Source of the DNA: DTHT01 sp037444625
Lineage (GTDB): Bacteria > Acidobacteriota > Terriglobia > Bryobacterales > Bryobacteraceae
Direction: 5' to 3'
Assembly (NCBI GenBank): GCA_037444625.1
Contig: JBBIMA010000008.1
Span: 25,104-89,103 of the forward strand
Length of the DNA: 64,000 nucleotides
The position numbers and the translations under genes are program-made. Under the pieces are notes generated by a model, which had not been told where the DNA came from, made no database searches, and saw only the letters and a program-made list of their open reading frames with translations. Positions 24,886 to 31,854 of this stretch are shown here, one piece after another (position 1 is the first letter of the stretch; the number at the start of each line of letters is the position of its first letter).

Positions 24886-25986
24886 TCAGAGATCCATGGG
24901 CGGCAGGGCGTAGACCGACCGCCAGCCCGGACTCATCGGCTCCTTCAGGTACGGCTCCAGCTCGGCGGGATCGCGCAGGCTCACCATCGAGGCGGGCGGC
25001 ACCCGTCCGGGCGGGAAGGCCTCCAGATACTCCTCGCAAAGCAAGGTGAGGTAGCGCAGGATGGCGGCCAGGGGCCGCTTGGCCTTGCGGGCCTCGCCCA
25101 GGGTCGGTTTGCCCACCACGCCCTCAGGCGTGCCCGCCATCTCGAAAGCGGCGTGTCCTTCGCCCTCGGACCAGCGGCTGGGCCGGCTGAAGGCGTCCAC
25201 CGCGGTGTCCATGTGGCCGCCGGGCAACAGGGCCTTGGGTTCGGTCTCCACGGCGTAGCGCATGTCCACCATCTCGGGGAACAGCAGCAGCCCGACCGAG
25301 GTCTCGGCCTCGTCGGCGTGGATGAAGTTGGTGTCCCAGTCGCCGCCGCGCTCTTTGGTGCGCCACATCTCGCGGGTGGCCCGGTGCCAGTCAATCACCC
25401 GGTAGATGCCGGGCAACTGGTAGCGCTTGGTGAACTGCTGGAGGGCGGCTTCCAGCACCCAGAGCTGGCCGTGGTTGTTGAGGATGATCTGCTTGCGGAA
25501 GCCGTCGTTCCACAGCCCGAGCATGACGTCAATCAGCAGCTCCTTGGCCACGTCCTCGCGCACGATGACGGTGCCCGGCATGCCCAGATGATGGGCGGGA
25601 TGGCAGCCGTACATCAGCGGGGGCAGGGCCAGGGCCACCGGCCGGCCCTGCCGGGCGGTGTAGCGGCGCACGCCCTCGGCGATCATGCTGACGAACAGGG
25701 TGTCCATGGCCGAGACGGTGTGCTGGCCGTGCAGCTCGGTCGAGCCCACCGGGATGATCACGATGTCGTTCTTCTTGCGCTCCGCTTCGAGCTGGTGGCG
25801 CACGGTGGTCTGGATGTAACTGCCCGGCTTGGCCCACTCGCAGCCGCCCGGAGCGGGAATGCCGTAGTCGGCCAGGATGGCGTCCAGTTTGGCTTCGTCC
25901 GCCTCCCAGATTTCCTTTTTCATTCGCCCGACCGCGGTATCTTCGAAATACAGATCGGGCTGTTTAGTAGCCAACCATTGACTCAT
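24886..25986 (-). CDS. iolN: 3-dehydro-scyllo-inosose hydrolase (IolN-like creatininase-family enzyme)
   Basis: A 366-residue creatininase-fold metal hydrolase, about 100 residues longer than ordinary creatininases, mainly through N- and C-terminal extensions typical of the IolN group. Ligands: E84 and H86 (GSTELHG), D95, H172 (NNHG), and H223/E228 (HADEAET). In T. maritima, IolN opens the ring of 3-dehydro-scyllo-inosose to 5-keto-L-gluconate. The assignment rests on length, motif spacing and location between IolM- and IolO-like genes. It has an AAGGAG ribosome site. It is cytosolic, unlike the secreted creatininase at 3626-4432. Confidence 0.82.
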   Translation of the reverse strand: MSQWLATKQPDLYFEDTAVGRMKKEIWEADEAKLDAILADYGIPAPGGCEWAKPGSYIQTTVRHQLEAERKKNDIVIIPVGSTELHGQHTVSAMDTLFVSMIAEGVRRYTARQGRPVALALPPLMYGCHPAHHLGMPGTVIVREDVAKELLIDVMLGLWNDGFRKQIILNNHGQLWVLEAALQQFTKRYQLPGIYRVIDWHRATREMWRTKERGGDWDTNFIHADEAETSVGLLLFPEMVDMRYAVETEPKALLPGGHMDTAVDAFSRPSRWSEGEGHAAFEMAGTPEGVVGKPTLGEARKAKRPLAAILRYLTLLCEEYLEAFPPGRVPPASMVSLRDPAELEPYLKEPMSPGWRSVYALPPMDL

Positions 25987-26050
25987 CGTTTTTTCTCCTT
26001 CGACGACAATCCTGTGGCCGGGAGCGGCCGGACGGGCCGGCCGCCGCCCC

Positions 26051-27232
26051 TCAGAACACGCAGGTGATCTTGCAATGCGTCTTGTCGGTCTGGAGAAGCA
26101 CGATGTGATCGGGAACCTCCTCCAGTCCGACCTTCTTGGTGATGATGGGCGTGATGTCCATGCCCGAGGCCATGCAACTGATGACGCGCGGGAAGGTGCC
26201 GTAGCCGGAGTGGCCCTGGGCGCCGGCGATCTTGGCTTTCTTGACCTCGTAGACCTCGCAGTTGATGGGCGGGTTGATGGGAGCCCGGGCCACCAGGACC
26301 ACCTTGGCCCCCACGAACTTGCCGTACCAGATGGCGTCCTCGATCTGGGGGAGGACCCTGTCGGGCAAGCCGGTGGCTTCCAGGTAAAGGGCGGCGCCCA
26401 GGCCTCCGGTGTACTGGAGCACTTTCTCGGCGAAGTTTTCCGTCAGGGGGTTGATGACGTGATCGGCGCCCAGGCGCCGGCCGAGCTGCCCGCGGCTCTC
26501 GGAGGGCTCGCTCAGGATCACCTTGGCCGCTCCGGCCCGTTTCATCACGGCCACGGCCGCCAGGCCGATGGGACCGCCGCCGCAGATCACGGCGTGATCG
26601 CCCGGCCGGATGCCGCCGCCGCACTCGATGACCGCATTGTAGGCCACCGAGGTCGGCTCGACCAGGCTCCCCGCCAGGAACAGGTCCGTGCCCGAGTAGC
26701 GGTCTTGCAGCTCGGCCAGGCTCCAGAGGTAGCGGGCGTCCAGGGCGATATAACCGGCGAAAGCCCCCGGCACGCTGAAGCCCATCTCCTGAAGTTGCTC
26801 GCACTGGTTGGGATTGCCTTCGGCGCAGGGCCGGCAGTAGGAGCACCAGAACATCTCCTCGGCGCAGATCGGCTCGCCCGGTTCGAAGCGCCGGCCGGTG
26901 CGCTTGTTGAAGGCCCGCTCGCCGGCCTCCACCACCACGCCGGCCATCTCATGACCGAGCACCACGGGGAACGCGGTCAGTCCCGGGTAGAGGGTGTAGC
27001 CCTCGCTGTCGGTCTGGGCCATGTGGACGTCGCTGCCGCAGATGCCGCAGGCTTTCACCTGGACCAGACATTCGGTAGGGCCGATCTTGGGAACCTCCCT
27101 TTCCTCCAGCGAGAGCTTGGGATATCTCCAGACGTAACTTCCCAAGTAAGTGAGTTTCCCGTCAATGTCCTTGGGGCCCAGCCGGAAGCCCGGCTTGGGC
27201 TGCCATTGGGCCGACAGAACCACAGTCTTCAT
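26051..27232 (-). CDS. iolM: Zinc-dependent scyllo-inosose 3-dehydrogenase (IolM-like)
   Basis: A 393-residue medium-chain zinc dehydrogenase. Catalytic zinc ligands C62 (ACGICGSD) and H94/E95 (GHE) are present. The structural zinc cysteines are complete at C130, C133, C136 and C144. The NAD-binding glycine motif GGGPIG is at 218-223. An N-terminal extension of about 35 residues before the usual MDR start is notable and matches the long IolM-type proteins as I recall them. The known reaction is oxidation of scyllo-inosose to 3-dehydro-scyllo-inosose. The next gene encodes the hydrolase that uses this product. Its ribosome site is GGAGG. L-iditol/threonine dehydrogenase activity is the main alternative. 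Confidence 0.8.
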   Translation of the reverse strand: MKTVVLSAQWQPKPGFRLGPKDIDGKLTYLGSYVWRYPKLSLEEREVPKIGPTECLVQVKACGICGSDVHMAQTDSEGYTLYPGLTAFPVVLGHEMAGVVVEAGERAFNKRTGRRFEPGEPICAEEMFWCSYCRPCAEGNPNQCEQLQEMGFSVPGAFAGYIALDARYLWSLAELQDRYSGTDLFLAGSLVEPTSVAYNAVIECGGGIRPGDHAVICGGGPIGLAAVAVMKRAGAAKVILSEPSESRGQLGRRLGADHVINPLTENFAEKVLQYTGGLGAALYLEATGLPDRVLPQIEDAIWYGKFVGAKVVLVARAPINPPINCEVYEVKKAKIAGAQGHSGYGTFPRVISCMASGMDITPIITKKVGLEEVPDHIVLLQTDKTHCKITCVF

Positions 27233-27322
27233 CGCAAAGCCTCCTTCGTCAGAGTGTCCGATAAAACCTTCGCCGGCCGGCTCGCACCGCGCGAGGGGGA
27301 ATGAGACCCGCCGCCGGCCGGC

Positions 27323-28261
27323 TCAACGCAAAAACTCATGGGCGTTCTCCCGGGTGACGAGGGCGGTGCCGACGTCCACGAACTTCTCGACCGGCTGCCC
27401 GCGGGCCGCTTTGATCGCCTCCTCGATCGCCCGCCGCCCGATGCGCTCCGGATACTGGGCCATGACGGCGTTCATCCGCCCGGCCAGGACGGCTCGCACC
27501 GCCTCGCGCCCGGCGTCGAATCCCACCAGCACGATCCGGCCGGTGAGGTTGCGGGCCGCGATCGCCTCCATGGCGCCCAGCGCCATCTGGTCGTTGGTGG
27601 CGAAGACCGCCTTCAGATCGGGATGGCGGGTGAGCAGGTTCTCCATGACGCTCATGCCCAGGGCGCGCTCGCTGTTGGCGGGCTGCGCGCCCACCCACTG
27701 GATGCCGGGCGCTTTCGAGACCACTTCCTGGAAGCCGGCCAGGCGGTCCTCCTGCGTGGCCACCCCCAGCACGCCCCGGATCACGGCCACCTTGCCCCGC
27801 CCGCCCAGGGCGCGCAGCACGTACTCGCCGGCCATCCGTCCGCCCAGGCGGTTGTCAATGCCGACGAAGCCCACCCGGTGAGGCCAGGGCACGTCGGTGT
27901 CCACGATCAGGACCGGGATGCCGGCCGCGCGCGCCTTCTCGAGCACCGGCAGGACTTCGGCCACTCCGGCCGGGGCCACCGCCAGGGCGGAGACCTTCTT
28001 GAGCACCTGGTCCTCCAGGATGGCCACCTGCTGGTCAATGTTGATCTCCCGCTCGGGGGCCAGCACGGCCAGCCGGACCTCGGGATCGCGGCGGGCGGCT
28101 TGCTCGGCGCCGGCCTTCAGGCGCTGCCAGAATTCGCTGTCCAGGGCCTTGGTGACCAGAACAATTTCCAGCTTCTTGTTTTGACCAGACCGCCCGCAGC
28201 CCCAACCCGGCAGCAAAGCCGCCGCCACCAAGGCGCTCAGAACCCCGGCCGACCGTCTCAT
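27323..28261 (-). CDS. Sugar ABC transporter substrate-binding protein (RbsB-like)
   Basis: A 312-residue periplasmic binding protein of the ribose/galactose type (Peripla_BP_4). The leader ends in LLPGWGC, and the cysteine might be lipidated, although the preceding residues are not a canonical lipobox. Family signs include VLVTKALDSEFWQRLKAGAEQAA, ILEDQVLKKVSALAVAP and VFATNDQMALGAMEA. It binds its ligand and delivers it to the permease encoded 3 bases upstream in the operon. Ligand inferred from context: myo-inositol, scyllo-inositol or an inositol phosphate. Confidence 0.88.
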   Translation of the reverse strand: MRRSAGVLSALVAAALLPGWGCGRSGQNKKLEIVLVTKALDSEFWQRLKAGAEQAARRDPEVRLAVLAPEREINIDQQVAILEDQVLKKVSALAVAPAGVAEVLPVLEKARAAGIPVLIVDTDVPWPHRVGFVGIDNRLGGRMAGEYVLRALGGRGKVAVIRGVLGVATQEDRLAGFQEVVSKAPGIQWVGAQPANSERALGMSVMENLLTRHPDLKAVFATNDQMALGAMEAIAARNLTGRIVLVGFDAGREAVRAVLAGRMNAVMAQYPERIGRRAIEEAIKAARGQPVEKFVDVGTALVTRENAHEFLR

Positions 28262-28264
28262 TCC

Positions 28265-29230
28265 TCACCTCCCCCCGGCCGCGCGCTGCCGCACCACGTC
28301 CACCCAGACCGCCGCCACGATCACCGCCCCGATCACCACCGTCTGCCAGTACGCCGACACGTTCATCAGGTTCAATCCGTTGCGCAACACGCCCATGATC
28401 AGTGCGCCCACCAGCGTCCCCAGCACCGTGCCCACCCCGCCGAAGAAACTCGCCCCGCCGATGATCACCGCCGCGATCGAATCCAGTTCCGCCCCCGCCC
28501 CGGCCAGCGGGAAACCGGAGTTCATCCGCCCGGCCAGCACCACCGCCCCCGCGCCGGCCGTCAGCCCGCTCAGCGTGTAGGCCAGGATCAGCCGCCCGTC
28601 CACCGGCACTCCGCAAAGCAGGGCCGCCTGCCGGTTGCCCCCGATGGCGTACAGGTCCCGGCCGGGCGTGGTGCGCGTCAACAGCAGATGGAAGATCAGG
28701 CAGAAGCCCACCACCACCGCCACCGGCGCCGGAATGCCCCACAGCGCGCCCGCCCCCCAGTAGCGAAATCCGGCCGGCAGCTCGGAGATCGGGAAGCCTC
28801 CGGTGATCACCAGAGCCAGCCCCCGGGCCACGTTCATCATGCCCAGGGTCGGGATGAAAGGATGCGGCAGCCGCAGCTTGGTGTACAGCAAGCCGTTCAC
28901 CGCCCCCAGCCCCGCCCCCGCGCCCAGCGCCAGCGCAATGCCCAGGGCCGAAGGCGCGCCCGCCTTCAGCGCCAGCGCCGCCAGCACGCAGCACAGGCCC
29001 AGGATCGAACCCACCGAAAGGTCAATGCCCGCCGTAATGATGACCACCAACTGCCCCAGCGCCAGCAGAGCGTTCACCGCCGACTGCCGGAAGACGTTGA
29101 GCAGGTTGTCCAGGCTGAGGAAATGTTCCGACAGCAGGCTGAGCGCCGCGCACATCAGCACCAGCGCCAGCAAGGGCCCGAAGCGGCGCAGGGCCTGGGC
29201 GGCGGTCCGCGACCACAAGCCTCCGCTCAC
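28265..29230 (-). CDS. Sugar ABC transporter permease (RbsC-like)
   Basis: A 321-residue inner-membrane permease with eight to ten hydrophobic helices and the BPD_transp_2 signature (GIDLSVGSILGL near residues 68-79; YAIGGNRQAALLCGVPV; GGASFFGGVGTVLGTLVGA). The GTG start overlaps the ATPase stop (GTGA). The substrate-binding protein follows after 3 bases. Because only one permease gene is present, it presumably homodimerises, as RbsC does. Confidence 0.92.
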   Translation of the reverse strand: MSGGLWSRTAAQALRRFGPLLALVLMCAALSLLSEHFLSLDNLLNVFRQSAVNALLALGQLVVIITAGIDLSVGSILGLCCVLAALALKAGAPSALGIALALGAGAGLGAVNGLLYTKLRLPHPFIPTLGMMNVARGLALVITGGFPISELPAGFRYWGAGALWGIPAPVAVVVGFCLIFHLLLTRTTPGRDLYAIGGNRQAALLCGVPVDGRLILAYTLSGLTAGAGAVVLAGRMNSGFPLAGAGAELDSIAAVIIGGASFFGGVGTVLGTLVGALIMGVLRNGLNLMNVSAYWQTVVIGAVIVAAVWVDVVRQRAAGGR

Positions 29231-30720
29231 GGCAGGCCTCCGGTAGCCAGGCGCATGACGGCCTCCTCGCCGGCTTGGGCGCGGTCCAGCTCGCCGGCGA
29301 TTCGCCCCCGATGCATCACCAGGACGCGGTCGGCCAGGCCGAGAACTTCCTCCAGCTCGGAGGAGACCAGAATCACGCCCGCGCCGCGCGCCGCCAGGCC
29401 GCGGATCAGCTCGTAGATCTCGGCTTTGGCCCCCACGTCAATGCCCCGGGTGGGCTCGTCCAGCAGGAAGATCGAGGCCTCCGCCAGCAGCCAGCGGGCC
29501 AGTACGACCTTCTGCTGGTTGCCGCCGCTCAGGCGGTTGACCGGTTCCTCCAGACCCGGGGCCCGCAGGCGAAGCTCAGCCGCCATGCGCTCGCTCCGCC
29601 GGCGCTCGTGATCGCCCCGGATGCGCAAGCCCCGCTCGGAGGCCAGCACGATGTTCCAGATGACGGGAGCGCCCGGAATCAAGCCCTTGCTCTTGCGGTC
29701 GTCCGGGATCAGGGCCATGCCATGGCGGATGGCGTCCCGGGGGGATCGAATGCGAACCGGCCGGCCCTGGATCCACAGGCGCCCGGCCTCGTGCGGGGCG
29801 GCGCCGAAGAGGGCCTCCAGCAGTTCGGTTCGCCCGGCGCCGACCAGGCCGGCCAGGCCCAGAATCTCGCCCCGCCGCAGGGAGAAAGTAACGTCCTGGA
29901 AACGGCCCCGGGCGGAGAATCCCTCCACCCGCAGAAGTTCCTCGGCCTGGCGGGGGCGGGCAGCGGCGGGAGGAAACTGCTCTGGCGCGGCTCGCCCGAC
30001 CATGTGCCGCACCAGCTCCTCGGGCGGCATCTCGGCCACCGGCGCGGAGGCCACGCGCCGGCCGTCGCGCAGCACCGTGACGCGCTCGGCGGTTTGGTAG
30101 ATCTCCTTCAGCCGGTGCGTGATGTAGATCACGCTCACCCCCCGTTGCTTGAGGCGCGCAATGACCTCGAACAGGCGGCCGGCCTCGCGCTCCGACAGGG
30201 CGGCGGTAGGTTCGTCCATGATGACCAGGCGGGCCTGGAAGGCCAGCGCCCGGGCGATCTCAACCAGTTGCTGCTCGCCCACGCTCAACTCCCCTGCCGG
30301 GCGGCGGGGGTCTATCGGCCGGCCCAGTTGCTCGAGCAGCTCGCCCGCCCGCCGGTGGATCTCCTCCCAGCGCACCCAACCCAACGGACCGGGCCGGCTG
30401 GGCCGCCGGCCCAAAAAGATGTTCTCGCCCGCGCTCAGTTGCGGGGCCAGCGCCAGCTCCTGGTGCACGAAAGCGATGCCCATCTGTTGAGCCCGCCGGG
30501 GGGTCAGGTCGCCCGCCGGGCGGCCCTCCCAGAGAATCTCGCCTCGGTCGGCTTTCAGCACGCCGCTGGCGATGTTCATGAGGGTGGACTTGCCGGCGCC
30601 GTTCTCGCCCACCAGGCCGTGGACCTCGCCCGGCAGGACCTGGAAGTTGACCTCGCGCAGGGCGCCCACGCCGCCGAAGCTTTTGCAGATGCCTCGCATC
30701 TCAAGCAGCGGCGCGGTCAT
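29227..30720 (-). CDS. Sugar ABC transporter ATP-binding protein, tandem ATPase (RbsA-like)
   Basis: A 497-residue protein with two fused ABC domains. Domain 1 (about 5-240) has Walker A GENGAGKST (38-46), the signature-like LSVGEQQ and Walker B LVIMDEPTAALS. Domain 2 (about 255-495) has the degenerate first P-loop GLVGAGRTELLEA typical of RbsA/MglA, then LSGGNQQKV and FLLDEPTRGID. The ATG at 30720 was preferred to an upstream TTG at 30729. Either start lies inside the 3' end of the LacI gene, giving translational coupling. It energises import by the adjacent permease. Confidence 0.92.
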   Translation of the reverse strand: MTAPLLEMRGICKSFGGVGALREVNFQVLPGEVHGLVGENGAGKSTLMNIASGVLKADRGEILWEGRPAGDLTPRRAQQMGIAFVHQELALAPQLSAGENIFLGRRPSRPGPLGWVRWEEIHRRAGELLEQLGRPIDPRRPAGELSVGEQQLVEIARALAFQARLVIMDEPTAALSEREAGRLFEVIARLKQRGVSVIYITHRLKEIYQTAERVTVLRDGRRVASAPVAEMPPEELVRHMVGRAAPEQFPPAAARPRQAEELLRVEGFSARGRFQDVTFSLRRGEILGLAGLVGAGRTELLEALFGAAPHEAGRLWIQGRPVRIRSPRDAIRHGMALIPDDRKSKGLIPGAPVIWNIVLASERGLRIRGDHERRRSERMAAELRLRAPGLEEPVNRLSGGNQQKVVLARWLLAEASIFLLDEPTRGIDVGAKAEIYELIRGLAARGAGVILVSSELEEVLGLADRVLVMHRGRIAGELDRAQAGEEAVMRLATGGLP

Positions 30721-31726
30721 GGCCGGCAAGGGGTGCGGTGGACTGGCGGAGGATGAGTTCTCCGGGGACGCGCAGCAACTGGGCCGCCTGGGCGCCCTCG
30801 AGCAGCTCGAACAAGGTCTCCATGGCCAGGCGGCCCATTTGGGCTTTGGGTTGGCGCACGGTAGTCAAGGGCGGATCGGTGAACTGAGCGACGAACAGAT
30901 CGTCGAAACCCACCAGCGAGATGTCCTGCGGCACGCGCAAGCCGGCCTCCCGAACGGCCCGGAGCGCACCCAGGGCCGACATATCGTTGTAGCAGAACAC
31001 GGCCGTGGGCCGCTCGGGAAGCGCCAGCAGCTTCTGCATGGCGGCCCAGCCGCCTTCCGGGCGGCCGTCGCCGTGGGCCACCAGTTCCGGCTGGAAGGGG
31101 AGGCCGGCGCAGTCCAGGGCCTCGCGATAGCCGGCGAAGCGCTCGGTGTCGGACTGATAGCCGAAACGGTCGCCCAGGTAACCGATGCGGCGGTGGCCCA
31201 GGGCGATGAGGTGCTGGACGGCCTGGCGGCTGGCTTCCAGGTTGGCGATCATGACCGAGTGGACGAACTCGCCGGGGTGCTGGTTGTTGATGAGGACGAT
31301 GGGGACCTTCATGTTGGAGAGCATGGGGGTGTAGAGGGCGCCCACGCGGGAGGAAGTGACGATGATGCCGTCCACGCGCCGCTCGGCAAACGACTGCACG
31401 ACTTTCATCTCGCGTTCGGGCTGGGCGTTGGAGTTGGCCAGGAAGACCGAGTAGCCGCGGTCGTTGGCGGCTTCCTCGATGCCGCCGACGACTTCGGCCA
31501 CGAAGGGGTCGGCGATGGTGGTGACGACGACGCCGATGGTCTGGGTGCGGCGGGTGACCAGGCTGCGAGCCACGGCGCTGGCGGTATAGCCTTTTTCCTG
31601 AGCGATTTGGCGGATTCGGGCGACGGTTTCGGGCTTGAGCAGGGGGCTGCCGCGGAGGGCGCGGGAGACGGTGGAATGGGAGACGCCGGCGGCGGCGGCG
31701 ATGTCTTTGATGGAGAGCTTCCGCAA
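30701..31726 (-). CDS. LacI family transcriptional regulator
   Basis: A 341-residue repressor with a TTG start, the only in-frame start that gives the canonical LacI N-terminus (RKLSIKDIAAAAGVSHSTVSRALRGS). The helix-turn-helix spans about 5-25, then the hinge helix (about 48-58), then a periplasmic-binding-protein-like effector domain (60-335). It is the first gene of the leftward inositol block and overlaps the transporter ATPase gene. An operator-like element overlaps its own start codon and another lies beyond the divergent promoter, so it probably represses both arms, with an inositol-derived inducer. The predicted transcription start is almost at the TTG, suggesting a leaderless mRNA. 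Confidence 0.9.
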   Translation of the reverse strand: MRKLSIKDIAAAAGVSHSTVSRALRGSPLLKPETVARIRQIAQEKGYTASAVARSLVTRRTQTIGVVVTTIADPFVAEVVGGIEEAANDRGYSVFLANSNAQPEREMKVVQSFAERRVDGIIVTSSRVGALYTPMLSNMKVPIVLINNQHPGEFVHSVMIANLEASRQAVQHLIALGHRRIGYLGDRFGYQSDTERFAGYREALDCAGLPFQPELVAHGDGRPEGGWAAMQKLLALPERPTAVFCYNDMSALGALRAVREAGLRVPQDISLVGFDDLFVAQFTDPPLTTVRQPKAQMGRLAMETLFELLEGAQAAQLLRVPGELILRQSTAPLAGHDRAAA

Positions 31727-31734
31727 ACGTGTCC
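31723..31734 (-). promoter_or_regulatory. Operator-like element overlapping the lacI-type gene start
   Basis: The minus-strand 12-mer GGACACGTTTGC has the central CG and flanking pattern of LacI-family operators. It matches 10 of 12 positions of GGAAACGTATGC at 31811-31822 on the plus strand. It starts directly after the minus-strand -10 box and covers the TTG start, the position expected for autorepression. Confidence 0.5.
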
Positions 31735-31764
31735 ATGATAAGGCTTAGCCGTGCGGGCTGTCAA
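31735..31764 (-). promoter_or_regulatory. Promoter of the lacI-transporter-inositol block
   Basis: On the minus strand, a perfect TTGACA (31764-31759), an 18-base spacer and TATCAT (31740-31735). The TTG start of the regulator gene lies 8 bases after the -10 box. The -35 box is one arm of the 31759-31775 palindrome. Confidence 0.65.
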
Positions 31765-31775
31765 GCCCCTTGACA
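31759..31775. promoter_or_regulatory. Back-to-back -35 boxes forming a perfect palindrome
   Basis: TGTCAAG-CCC-CTTGACA: each 7-base arm contains one of the two divergent TTGACA -35 boxes, so the two promoters begin only 5 bases apart. Two polymerases could not occupy them together, and a protein bound here would block both. Confidence 0.65.
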
Positions 31776-31799
31776 AGGGCTCGCCGCCGCCCGTATAAT
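31770..31799 (+). promoter_or_regulatory. Strong sigma-70 promoter of the TonB receptor-phytase block
   Basis: A perfect TTGACA (31770-31775), an 18-base spacer and a perfect TATAAT (31794-31799). Transcription should start near 31806, leaving a leader of about 50 bases before the ATG at 31855. An operator-like element lies directly after the expected start site. Confidence 0.75.
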
Positions 31800-31809
31800 T
31801 GGCCCGATC

Positions 31810-31823
31810 TGGAAACGTATGCA
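31810..31823 (+). promoter_or_regulatory. Operator-like element downstream of the TonB receptor promoter
   Basis: TGGAAACGTATGCA is an imperfect palindrome around a central CG (6 of 8 half-site matches), the usual form of a LacI/CcpA-family site. It is placed where bound repressor would block transcription from the adjacent perfect promoter. A close relative lies at 31723-31734. Confidence 0.5.
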
Positions 31824-31854
31824 TAAACCAGCCCTCCAAAGGAGATTCCTCACT

